A program made the position numbers and the translations under genes. A DNA stretch of 64,000 nt from Nocardiopsis sp. JB363 (GTDB lineage: Bacteria; Actinomycetota; Actinomycetes; Streptosporangiales; Streptosporangiaceae), in NCBI RefSeq assembly GCF_900143625.1, contig NZ_FRFF01000167.1, positions 62,001 through 126,000 of the forward strand, read 5' to 3'. Below are positions 48,751 to 57,289 of this stretch, piece after piece. Numbering within the stretch: the stretch's first letter is position 1; each line of letters starts with the position of its first letter. The notes under the pieces were generated by a model. That model saw nothing but the letters and a program-made list of their open reading frames with translations. It searched no databases and had not been told where the DNA came from.

Positions 48751-50373
48751 ATGACCATCGTCGAACCCTTCCGTTTCCGCCTGCTTCGAGGCACCATTCC
48801 GTATCTGCTCTCCCTCGTCGTCGAGGAGGGCCTACGCGCCCTGGGCGAACTCCTTCTGCCTTACCCCGAGCTCGCACCCCCACGTCCGAAGGACCCCGTG
48901 CCGGTTCCGGGGCACGTCGACATCGAGGCCTCGTCTCCTGAGGCCAAGACGCCGCGCACCGCTCTGAGCGATATGTGCGAACAGCTCGGCGAGGCCACGG
49001 CTCCGCCCACCGGTCTCCCCCGGCGTGAGACGGCCCGGGCACGATCACGGTGTGGGACGAGTGGCCCACCGGTGAGCGAAGGTGATGCGGGCGCCCCGAG
49101 GGCGATGTGGCGGCCGACCGGCACCCGTTCCAAGGTCGATTGGATCTCCGCCTCGGCGGCCGGTCCCGTGAGCGCGGCACATGTCGGATCACGGCGTCAT
49201 GAGGAGAAGACCGCTCCCCCGGCGACCGAGGATGCGGGCCTCCCGTGGCGGCCGGAGAGGGGCGAGGAGGGACCACCGAGGGTCCGCCTGGTGCCGGTGG
49301 AACGGGCGGCCCTCCAGGCACGGGGTTGTCCGGGCCTGGCCGACGCCCTCCGACTGGCCTCGTGGGTGGGTTCGGGGGCTCCGCTGGTCCGCGGGAGCGG
49401 CCCCGAGCGGCTCCGCTCCGAGGACCGGAGTCGGGCAGCCTCCGACCTGGGTCTGACCCCCAAGGAGATCCCCCAGGTATTCGAGACGGCATTGCGGGCC
49501 GGGTTCGTGCACACCACCGCCTCAGAGGTCCGGCCCGAGGACGCCCTGGAGATCTGGCGTGACGATGACCGCCTCGTACGGGCCTGGGCCCGATCCCTGT
49601 CGATCCTGGCGGGACCCGATCCGGCCCCGCGCGTTCTGGACATCCTCTTCACCTCCGGCTGCGGGTGGCACCTGGAGGAGTTGGCACAAGAGCTCGGCGA
49701 CGCCGAAGGGCTCCCGGCGGCGGTGCACGCCCTGATCCGGTCGGGAGCGGTGGAACCCCTCCCGGACGGACAGGTGCGCATCACCCGACTGGGCGACCAC
49801 GGTATGGCCCATCGGTGGCGGGACCGGGGCGAACCGCCACTCGAACACCCGCCGACCGGCGGACTCCGAGCGCGGGAACTATTGCTGCTCCTGTGGGACT
49901 CGCGTCCGGTCGACGCCGAGAGCATGGGGGCGGAGTGGATCACCGAACGTGGTGCGCGGGAGGCGGCGAGGTCTCTCCTGGCCGCCTGTACCGACCCCGT
50001 GGACTGGCGACTGCGTGTGCACGCCTTCCGGGTGCTGCGCGGGGCGGGTCCCGAGGCCGACGAGGTCCTGGACTCCTACCGGGACCACCCGGTCCTGGGC
50101 GGCTGGGTGGCGCACGCTCGACGACGGGCGGGGCGGGTTCGTCCGGCACAGCTGGTGATGGCCGTGCTCGACACCTACGCGCTGCGAGTGGACTCGGGGA
50201 TGCCCTTGCCGCAGGACACCGAACTCTGGCGCGACCCGGAGGCCGTCACGAGGCTGATGTGGGGGTCGGGGCATCCGGCCGCCGACAGTGTGCTCAGCGC
50301 GATCGCGCTGGGCGCCTTGGGACCACGTCCGGCCCGTGCCGCCCGACGCACCCCCGTGTTCTACGCCGGGTGA
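48751..50373 (+). CDS. Paralogous family protein B (winged-helix-type, unknown function)
   Basis: This 540-aa protein is a second member of the family described for 45221. It has an extra 180-residue N-terminal part rich in Pro, Arg and Glu that may be disordered. The shared blocks follow: LADALRLASWVG (about 195-206), FETALRAGFVHTT, LDILFTSGCGWHLEELAQELG, then IRSGAVEPLPDGQVRITRLGDHG (about 329-351, in parts) and a helical end. The ATG at 48751 is preceded by a weak GTGGGG; the ATG at 48709 in the same frame is an alternative. No function is known. It is convergent with the carnitine acyltransferase-like gene. Confidence 0.6.
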   Translation: MTIVEPFRFRLLRGTIPYLLSLVVEEGLRALGELLLPYPELAPPRPKDPVPVPGHVDIEASSPEAKTPRTALSDMCEQLGEATAPPTGLPRRETARARSRCGTSGPPVSEGDAGAPRAMWRPTGTRSKVDWISASAAGPVSAAHVGSRRHEEKTAPPATEDAGLPWRPERGEEGPPRVRLVPVERAALQARGCPGLADALRLASWVGSGAPLVRGSGPERLRSEDRSRAASDLGLTPKEIPQVFETALRAGFVHTTASEVRPEDALEIWRDDDRLVRAWARSLSILAGPDPAPRVLDILFTSGCGWHLEELAQELGDAEGLPAAVHALIRSGAVEPLPDGQVRITRLGDHGMAHRWRDRGEPPLEHPPTGGLRARELLLLLWDSRPVDAESMGAEWITERGAREAARSLLAACTDPVDWRLRVHAFRVLRGAGPEADEVLDSYRDHPVLGGWVAHARRRAGRVRPAQLVMAVLDTYALRVDSGMPLPQDTELWRDPEAVTRLMWGSGHPAADSVLSAIALGALGPRPARAARRTPVFYAG

Positions 50374-50524
50374 GGCCACCTCGACACGAAGGCCGCGCGC
50401 CGTCACCCGGTCCGGTGGCCCGATGACCTCCGGGCCGGGAGCCGCCTCGGCACACGCCCCGCGGTTCGGCGACCCGAAGTCCACACTCCGGGCCGCCGAA
50501 CGGCGAACACGACGATGCGACCGG

Positions 50525-52348
50525 TCAGCCGCGAACCGTGCTCATGGTCGACGTGTCGGCCAGCAGTTCCGTCAGCTCCTCGAAGGCACCGGCCAGTTCC
50601 TGGACGAAGCGCTCCTGTACCTCGGCCAGGCTCCGCGGAGCGTGCAGGTGGAGGTCGATCCGCTCCGGCAACAGGATGTACCCGATGCCGATGCAGTCGG
50701 GGCCGGTCGAGCCGAACCCCCACAGGCGCACCGGCCGGCAGGGCACCGAACTGGTGGACAGGTGGTCCGAACGCATGATCCGCCAGCCGGGGCTGTTGTA
50801 CAGGGCCATCGGGGACTCGGCGCCGACCGAGGCGCCGCGGTCCCTGCGGATGAGTTCGAGCGTCCACAGGTGCCGTTCGGGGCCCTCACCGACCTGGCAG
50901 CCCTTGGCCCGCGCCGAGTGTTCCCGGGCGGCGGCTCGCGCGGCGGTCTCGCGGGTGTCCACGTCCGTGCCGGGGTCCTCCATGGCCTCGACAAAGGCGA
51001 CCGACTCGGGGGTGAGCACGCGCATCGTCTCGGTGCGGCCGTAGTGGTACTGGCGGCTGGAGATCGACTCGTAGGTGGCGCCCAGGTGCCCCTTGGCACG
51101 CCGGTGGGCGAGTTGGAAGGCCAACTGGATGAAGGCGTCGGGTGAGACGCCGAGCGTCTTGGCGCGGTCGCTGTTGAACTCGCGGCTGCTGAACGTGGCG
51201 TTGACGCCCTGGGCCGCGTAGTCGGAGAAGGCCGCACCGGATTCTCGGATGTCGGTGCGCAGGGCCTCGTCGAGGACGAACTCCACCGGCGCGAACCCGG
51301 GCACGCGATCGGTGTCCCGACCGATGCGTGCCGGTGTCGAGGAGCCATCGACCGCGTTGAGGAAGGAGGCCGCCGTGGTGCCGTCCAGTGTGCTGTGCTC
51401 GCAGTTGAGACCGGCCCTGCCGTCGGGGAAGACGATGAAGGAGAGGGCCTTGTCGAACCAGCGGTTCGCGCTGTCGCCGTGCAGGACCCGCTCGGCGGCG
51501 GCCCGGTCGTCGGCCGGGGTGTCCCCCTCCAGGGACAGGCACAGCAGCGCGGTCTCGACCGTGTCCAGGGCGGCGGGGTTGGCGGGGTCGATCTCGATTA
51601 GCGCACGCCTACTGCGCGCCCACTCGGTTCGGTCCTTGGTGGTCAGGTGACCGACCGACCGGCCCGGGGCGGCCCGTTCGGGTACCGCCGCGAGGAGCGC
51701 GCGCAACCCGGCGGTCAGCTCGTCGGGGGTGTAGGGGCGGCCGTCGGGGTCGATCACGTCGAAGGCGAACATGTGCCCGCGGGAGAACACGACCACGTGC
51801 CTCGCCCGTGAAGGCCCGGGGTGTTCGGGACTGTAGGGGGTACGGACGGTGTCCATCGTCTCGCCGGGGATCCGGGTCGTGCCGAAGAGGCGTTTGAGCT
51901 GTTCCATCGACTGGGGTCGCCCACGCGGTGCCTCCGGGGGCACCTCTTCGGTGTCGACGCGCCGCTTGAAGTCCACGGCGGCGGCCAACAGGTCGGCCGC
52001 GCGTTCGCACTGGTCGCCTTCGCGGTCGTCGAGCAGGAAGAAGTAGTTCACGTCGAGCGCGACCCGGCCCCGGGCGCCGAGGTACTGGCTGGGCCAGAAG
52101 TCGTCCAACCAGGACTGTGAGTCCTCACTCGCGTCGACGCGTTCCAGTTCGCTCTGTAGTGCCCAGGCGGGACTCTTCGGGCGCAGGAACTCCGCCACGG
52201 CGGTCTCCGTGGCGGTGAACTGCGCGTTGTCCAGCAAGGGTTCGCACCAGCGCAGGAACCGCTGCGCGCTGTCGCGGAGCGCGGGCAGCGGAAGTCGGGG
52301 CAGGCCGTCGTCATGGGCGAAGGTGCCCGGTCGGTGGGGGTCGGTCAT
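50525..52348 (-). CDS. Choline/carnitine O-acyltransferase family protein
   Basis: The 607-aa protein is a full-length member of the Carn_acyltransf family, which in eukaryotes moves acyl groups between CoA and carnitine or choline. The catalytic histidine (H318) is in NCEHSTLDGTT. Typical segments also include LPRLPLPALRDSAQRFLRWCEPLL near the start, RHVVVFSRGHMFAFDVID, LIEIDPANPAALDTVETALLCL, LGVSPDAFIQLAFQLAHRR with TYESISSRQYHYGRTE, and GFGSTGPDCIGIGYI in the last part (all quoted in parts). Bacterial examples are rare but known in actinobacteria. It has no signal peptide and should be cytoplasmic. The substrate could be carnitine, choline or a CoA ester of a natural product. Confidence 0.85.
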   Translation of the reverse strand: MTDPHRPGTFAHDDGLPRLPLPALRDSAQRFLRWCEPLLDNAQFTATETAVAEFLRPKSPAWALQSELERVDASEDSQSWLDDFWPSQYLGARGRVALDVNYFFLLDDREGDQCERAADLLAAAVDFKRRVDTEEVPPEAPRGRPQSMEQLKRLFGTTRIPGETMDTVRTPYSPEHPGPSRARHVVVFSRGHMFAFDVIDPDGRPYTPDELTAGLRALLAAVPERAAPGRSVGHLTTKDRTEWARSRRALIEIDPANPAALDTVETALLCLSLEGDTPADDRAAAERVLHGDSANRWFDKALSFIVFPDGRAGLNCEHSTLDGTTAASFLNAVDGSSTPARIGRDTDRVPGFAPVEFVLDEALRTDIRESGAAFSDYAAQGVNATFSSREFNSDRAKTLGVSPDAFIQLAFQLAHRRAKGHLGATYESISSRQYHYGRTETMRVLTPESVAFVEAMEDPGTDVDTRETAARAAAREHSARAKGCQVGEGPERHLWTLELIRRDRGASVGAESPMALYNSPGWRIMRSDHLSTSSVPCRPVRLWGFGSTGPDCIGIGYILLPERIDLHLHAPRSLAEVQERFVQELAGAFEELTELLADTSTMSTVRG

Positions 52349-52964
52349 GGGGGTTCTCGCTTTCGTTCTTCGACGGTGACGACCGAGTGCGCGCGGTCAC
52401 TCTCGTGGGTCGTGGGGGCGGAGCCGCCTGTGCGGTCCGCCGCTGGGCCTCACGGGTGTACTCGGCGTCTCGGAGTCGTGGACGGCGCTGCGAGGCGCCT
52501 TCCAGCGTGGGTGTCACCGGTCGACCTCGGTGTTCCGGGCAGGGTGGTCGTCTCGTGTGCCCGGGCCGTCGGTCCAGGGGGCTTCGCCGTGGGCGGGGCG
52601 CCCATCGGCAGTGGGAGGTTCGGGGAGGTGTTCGGGGTGGGGCTCGGCGTGCCTCGGGTCGAGTACCGGTGGTCGACCGTTCCACTCGTGCGCGCGTCGC
52701 CGTTCACCCATCGCCTCCCGGAAGGTGGGATCAACCGTTGTGATCGCGGCGCGAGTCTACTGGCCGGTAACCAAGGTTTTGTAGGCGGGAGGGCCTACGA
52801 CGCCGAGGCTTCGGGTGTGCGTCCGGCGGTCAGGGCCGCCAGACCCAGCGCCGGTTCCCGCGCCTTCGGCGGGAAGGACGGGGCTCCGTCCTGGTGAGGG
52901 AACGCCGATTCTCGATGCCGGGTAGCCTCGGTGCGCCATCATCGTCGTCGAAGGGCCTTCGTTC
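52349..52964. other. Divergent intergenic region, no supported gene
   Basis: This 616-bp GC-rich stretch has several long open frames in both directions, but all are Gly/Arg/Pro-rich, have no ribosome sites and overlap one another. A short AT-richer window at 52735-52790 (GGTAACCAAGGTTTTG) may be the promoter for one of the flanking genes. Confidence 0.4.
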
Positions 52965-53702
52965 ATGAGTCGTCACGTCCTGGTCACCGGTGCCGCACGC
53001 GGTATCGGCCGCGCGATCGCGCTCGCCTTCGCCGAGACGGGTGACCGGGTCGCCGTGCACTACGGGTCGCGCCGAGAGGAGGCCGAGGAGACGTTCCGAC
53101 TGCTGCCCGGCGACGGGCACGTACTGGTCGGCGCCGACCTGCGGGAACCTGTCGCCGCGACCGAACTGGTCGAGACGGTCCTTGAACGACTCGGAGGGTT
53201 GGACGTACTGGTCAACAACGCGGCGGTGAACCTGCCCCACCCGATCGCCGAGACCCCCTTCGAGGCATGGGCTCAGGTGTGGCGCCAGACCTTGGACGTC
53301 AACGTCCTGGGAGCCGCGCACGTCAGTCATCGGGCCGCCCGGCACATGATCGACCAAGGGGTGCGCGGACGCATCGTCAATATCGGGTCGCGGGGTGCGT
53401 TCAAGGGGGAGCCGGATCATCCGGCCTACGGTGCGAGCAAGGCCGCCCTGCACGCGATGGGCCAGTCCCTCGCGGTGGCCCTGGCCCCGCACGGGATCGG
53501 GGTGGCTTCCGTCGCGCCGGGCTTCGTCGCGACCGAGCGGGTGGCCCACCGGGTCACCGACCAGGTGCGCGCGCAGAGCCCTTTCGGGCGGGTGGCCACC
53601 CCCGAGGAGGTCGCCGCGGCCGTACGTTTCCTTGCCTCCCCCGAGGCGGAGTGGGCCTCGGGTACCGTCCTGGACCTGAACGGTGCCTCGTACCTGCGTT
53701 GA
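52965..53702 (+). CDS. Short-chain dehydrogenase/reductase, classical type
   Basis: The 245-aa protein has the NAD(P)-binding TGAARGIG (about residues 8-15), a VLVNNAAV strand, and the catalytic set Ser142 (NIGSRGAF), Tyr155 and Lys159 (PAYGASKAAL). VAPGFVAT comes after the active site. The basic SRREE after the second strand suggests NADPH preference. It resembles FabG-like oxidoreductases; the substrate is unknown. ATG 52965 follows an AAGGGCCTTCG sequence. It is a single gene. Confidence 0.9.
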   Translation: MSRHVLVTGAARGIGRAIALAFAETGDRVAVHYGSRREEAEETFRLLPGDGHVLVGADLREPVAATELVETVLERLGGLDVLVNNAAVNLPHPIAETPFEAWAQVWRQTLDVNVLGAAHVSHRAARHMIDQGVRGRIVNIGSRGAFKGEPDHPAYGASKAALHAMGQSLAVALAPHGIGVASVAPGFVATERVAHRVTDQVRAQSPFGRVATPEEVAAAVRFLASPEAEWASGTVLDLNGASYLR

Positions 53703-53934
53703 TCCCCTCCGCGGCCGTGTGCGTCCCAGGGTCCGGGACGAACACGCTCGGAGAGTGGGTCGAGGGACGCCGGCTCCAGAGCTTCCCACCGTGTAGAGCC
53801 CCGCGCACCATGTCCGAAACCTCACCTTCGCCGCTTTCGTTCCCACGAGGTCGGCGAAACCACCACACGAACACGCCGAGTCGCTGTACAAGGGAGAGAA
53901 AGGGAGTTCGAGCCACCAGGACTCGGGGGCAGGA

Positions 53935-55320
53935 ATGTCATCGCACCACTCGGACGCGTCGGACCACCATCGTTTCGCCGCCCGACCGGTGTCCCTTCGG
54001 CCGCCCCGGGAACTGGCCCGCTCCGCCCTGGCGAGCCCGCTGTTGGGCACCGCTCTGGAACTGGCTCGATGGTGCGGGCCCATCACCCACGTGGACGTGC
54101 ACGGCCTGCCGGACCTGAACGACACCCGCAACGCGATCCGCAGGTTCGGGCTCTGGCCCCGTCACCTGTGCCGGGACCCCGGCCGCCGGGACGAGTGGTT
54201 GCGACGGATCGGTTCCCCCGAACAGGCGCACCGTTTCATTCGGCCCTGGCGCACCGCCCTGAGGTTGGGGTTGATCCAGTGCGAAACGGCCCAGGCACGT
54301 CCGGCCCGGGAGCTGGACCGCTGGATGCGCTCCCCCGACCAGATCCTGCGCTGGTGGATGCTCGGTTTCCGCGAGTGCGTGGAACGTTCGTTGCGGGAGA
54401 CCGCCGGCATCTCCCCCGACACAGCGCTGAGCCGACTGTACGAGTCCCCCGACGGCGCCCGTGTTCCGCTGCACATGGTGACCCAGGAGGTCGTGACCGC
54501 GCAGGAGGAAAGCCACCTGCCGACGGCGTCTCCCGGGCACAGTACCGGCAGGCTCGCCCGCGGGACGTGGGAACTGCGCGACTCCGGCGCCGTCGACATG
54601 GGACACAGTGCGCCCAGAGCGCCCAGGGACGTGCCCCGCGATCATCGGACCGATCCGCTCTGGGTGGAGCTGACCGACCTGGGCCGGTACGGGATCCGAC
54701 AGATCCTGCTGGCGCGTCGGCGACCGGCGCCCTTGCTCGAAGAGTTCGTCCGGCTCGACGCGGGCGCGTTCTTGGACGCGCTGTCGACGTTCTCCCCAGA
54801 CGGCCAGCTCGTCGCGCTCACCTCGTGGTCGGACGCCCGCGCACCCGAGGAGACCTTGAGGGAGATCGTCGCGGTCTGCGCCGGGCCGGGGCGGGCACTG
54901 CGTCGTTGGAACGCCGCTTTGGTCCTGGGCTCGGTCAGTTCGCGCATCGGTCAACGCCTGCGCCGGTTGCTGGCCGAACCCGATCCCACGGTGGCGGGCC
55001 TGGCGTCCGTGGTGTTGTTGGCCTCGCACATGCTCTCGCAGGAGGAACGTGAGTCGTTGAGCTCCCGGTTCGGGCACTGGACCGCCATCGACGTGTTCGC
55101 CGCGGCCACCGCCCTGGGCGAGTCCGGGATGCGGTCCTTCCTGGTCTCGGAGGCCGCCGAGGGCATCGACCGGCACCTGTTCGACGACGTCGACCGGCTC
55201 TGGAACCCGGAACATCCCGACACCCGTGAGGTTCTGCGCGTCCTGGGCAGTCACCACCCCGATCCCGCGGTGGCGGCGCGGGCACGGGCCGCTCGGGCCC
55301 GCGCACCGCACTCACCCTGA
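53935..55320 (+). CDS. Paralogous family protein C (unknown function)
   Basis: This 461-aa protein is the third family member and is closest to the protein at 59356. Both start with a short M-x-SH tail leading into ARPVSL, then LLGTALELARWC (about 36-47), a FGLWPRHL segment, WRTALRLGLIQ (about 105-115), and a DP/SPDQILRWWM helix. The block ELTDLGRYGIRQILL is at about 245-259. The C-terminal part has HEAT-like helix pairs (RAPEETLREIVAVCAG, LRRWNAALVLGSVSS) and is probably a scaffold. No enzyme motif is visible. ATG 53935 follows a GGGGCAGGA sequence. Confidence 0.6.
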   Translation: MSSHHSDASDHHRFAARPVSLRPPRELARSALASPLLGTALELARWCGPITHVDVHGLPDLNDTRNAIRRFGLWPRHLCRDPGRRDEWLRRIGSPEQAHRFIRPWRTALRLGLIQCETAQARPARELDRWMRSPDQILRWWMLGFRECVERSLRETAGISPDTALSRLYESPDGARVPLHMVTQEVVTAQEESHLPTASPGHSTGRLARGTWELRDSGAVDMGHSAPRAPRDVPRDHRTDPLWVELTDLGRYGIRQILLARRRPAPLLEEFVRLDAGAFLDALSTFSPDGQLVALTSWSDARAPEETLREIVAVCAGPGRALRRWNAALVLGSVSSRIGQRLRRLLAEPDPTVAGLASVVLLASHMLSQEERESLSSRFGHWTAIDVFAAATALGESGMRSFLVSEAAEGIDRHLFDDVDRLWNPEHPDTREVLRVLGSHHPDPAVAARARAARARAPHSP

Positions 55321-55323
55321 AAC

Positions 55324-55346
55324 GGGGGGCCGACGACGGCCGCCCC
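55324..55346. terminator. Hairpin terminator between paralogue C and the GltS-type gene
   Basis: A 9-bp stem with one bulged base (GGGGGGCCG pairing with CGGCCGCCCC, ACGA loop) lies in the 31-bp gap between convergent stops at 55320 and 55352. Confidence 0.5.
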
Positions 55347-55351
55347 GGACG

Positions 55352-56833
55352 CTACACCGCGGCCTTGCCTTGTTCCTTGGCCGCGGCACGCTGTTCCTTG
55401 CGGTGTCGGCGGCGCAGGACCACCAGCCCGAAGAAGAGCGCGATGGCCATCGTCACCGCCATGATGCCCAGGAAGCCCCAGGGGCCCACCAACGGGCTGA
55501 CCATCAACGGGATGGCCGCCGCGGTGACCAGGCCACCGCCGAAGAAGGGTTCGAAGATGAGCTGCTTGTATCCGAACGCCGGGTAGGCGGGGGTACGCGC
55601 CTCCGGGTCCACCACGCGCATCAGCACCATGCCGGTGGCCGTCACGCCCATCGACTGACCGAACTCGCCGATACCCCGCTCGAACCAGAAGTCCGGCATC
55701 ATGCGCGGAGCCAGGAAGAGGAAGGCGAACAGGCACCACAGGATGCCGGCGGTCGCCAGGATCGCGAAGGGGGCGAGGTTGTCGGCGATGGCCTGCAACG
55801 ACAACGTCGCCATGGCGGCGATGATGAGCACGTCCAAAGACAGGCCCTGGATCCGCTCCACGGAGCGTTGGTCGACGATGTCGTCCCGGTCGAACCGGTC
55901 GATCACCATCTGGACGATGATTCCGCCGATCATGGCCAGCGGGAACAGCGGCACGTACGCCATGACCTCGATGGTCTCGGCCCACAGGGCCTGCTCCAGC
56001 CATTGCAGTCCGGACAGGATCAGCTGACCGATGATGACGGCGACCGCCACCAGACCGAAGTGCAGGGTCAAGGGGTCCATGGACGAGGGGTGCACGGTCA
56101 TCGTCGAACCGGCGGTGCGGTCGGCGCGGTCGATCAGACCGGCCTGTTCACGGTCGGTGCCCTTGTTGTCGGCGCTGATCACCGTGGTCTTACCGCGACG
56201 CGCACCCCAGTTGATGAGGGCGATGCCGATGATGACGCCGGAGAGCAGGCCGACGGTGGCCATGCCCAGCGCGAGGTCCTGGCCCTCGGCCCAGCCGACT
56301 TGTTCGAAGGTGGTGCCCAGACCGGCGGCGGTACCGTGACCGCCCAGGAAACCGATCTCGATGAGTGCGCCGGAGATCACCGGGACGTCGAGGAAGGGCA
56401 CCAGGACCAGCAGGGCCAGGAGGATGCCGATCACGTACTGGCCGCTGGCCACGGTGACACCGAAGGCCAGGTTGGGGCCGGCCAGGTTGACGGCCTCGCG
56501 CATCTTCGGCAGTCGCTTGCCGAGGAAGAGGCTGGCGAAGACCACCGAGATGAGCAGGCTGGGCAGGGCCGACCAGACCGACATGACGTCCACACCGAAC
56601 AGGCCGCCCTCGGCCATGCGCGCGGTGAGGTCGACCGCGATGCCCCGGCCCGCGAGCAGACCCATGGCCCGGCCGAGGACGTCGGGACCGAGTAGCAGGG
56701 CGATACCGCCACCGATGATCGAACCGGGCAGGTAGAGCTTCTGGGTGAGCTTCCACTTGACCCGGACCAGTTTGGAGACCAGTAGCAACAGCCCCAGTAG
56801 CAGGAGCGCCAGACCAACGGTGTCAGGGGACAT
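55352..56833 (-). CDS. gltS: Sodium/glutamate symporter family protein (GltS/ESS type)
   Basis: The 493-aa protein has about 12-13 transmembrane helices and the family GGHGTAAGLG motif in the first half (about residues 155-164), with a matching FGQSMGVTATGM-type motif in the second half, as expected for inverted-repeat transporters of the ESS family. It probably imports glutamate or a related acid with sodium. The C-terminus is a short basic cytoplasmic tail. The ATG at 56831-56833 has a GAGAGGTGG site. It is a single gene with a long upstream region. Confidence 0.82.
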   Translation of the reverse strand: MSPDTVGLALLLLGLLLLVSKLVRVKWKLTQKLYLPGSIIGGGIALLLGPDVLGRAMGLLAGRGIAVDLTARMAEGGLFGVDVMSVWSALPSLLISVVFASLFLGKRLPKMREAVNLAGPNLAFGVTVASGQYVIGILLALLVLVPFLDVPVISGALIEIGFLGGHGTAAGLGTTFEQVGWAEGQDLALGMATVGLLSGVIIGIALINWGARRGKTTVISADNKGTDREQAGLIDRADRTAGSTMTVHPSSMDPLTLHFGLVAVAVIIGQLILSGLQWLEQALWAETIEVMAYVPLFPLAMIGGIIVQMVIDRFDRDDIVDQRSVERIQGLSLDVLIIAAMATLSLQAIADNLAPFAILATAGILWCLFAFLFLAPRMMPDFWFERGIGEFGQSMGVTATGMVLMRVVDPEARTPAYPAFGYKQLIFEPFFGGGLVTAAAIPLMVSPLVGPWGFLGIMAVTMAIALFFGLVVLRRRHRKEQRAAAKEQGKAAV

Positions 56834-57289
56834 ATCCACCTCTCGGGACGGCCCCGAGAAGTAACGGCACGGGGCGAACGTGTTACCCCCGGTGTGCGGA
56901 CACACGCGTGGCTCGGCGCGTGGTGCACCTGCACGGGGGTTGTGGCTGGGAGGTAGGTCGCATGTGTCAGTGGCTCGGCTGACACGAACACCCGGGAATC
57001 GTACACACGGTGACGAAGTCGCCGAGACTTCCCCGATCCATGCTCGGGGAGAACGTGACGGGCGGGCGATAACACCCCGATAACCCCAGGGGCCGGCAGG
57101 GAGAAGGGGGAAGACCGGAAAGCACCACCGTTGCCGTGTTCACGCTCCGTCAGCGTTTTCCGAGGCGGTGACGGTTACCCGGAACGGGCCTTCGCACACA
57201 TCCGGTACCCCTCCGATCACAGTGGGGATCCTCATGCTTTCCAGTGAGCCGTTCGGCTCTCCTTCGGCGTGTCCCCCCGGGCGGGACGC
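56834..57289. other. Region upstream of the GltS-type gene, no supported gene
   Basis: This stretch of 456 bp between the GltS start and the stop of the next minus-strand gene has no supported frame. It probably contains the GltS-type promoter and the end of the upstream gene's transcript. Confidence 0.4.
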
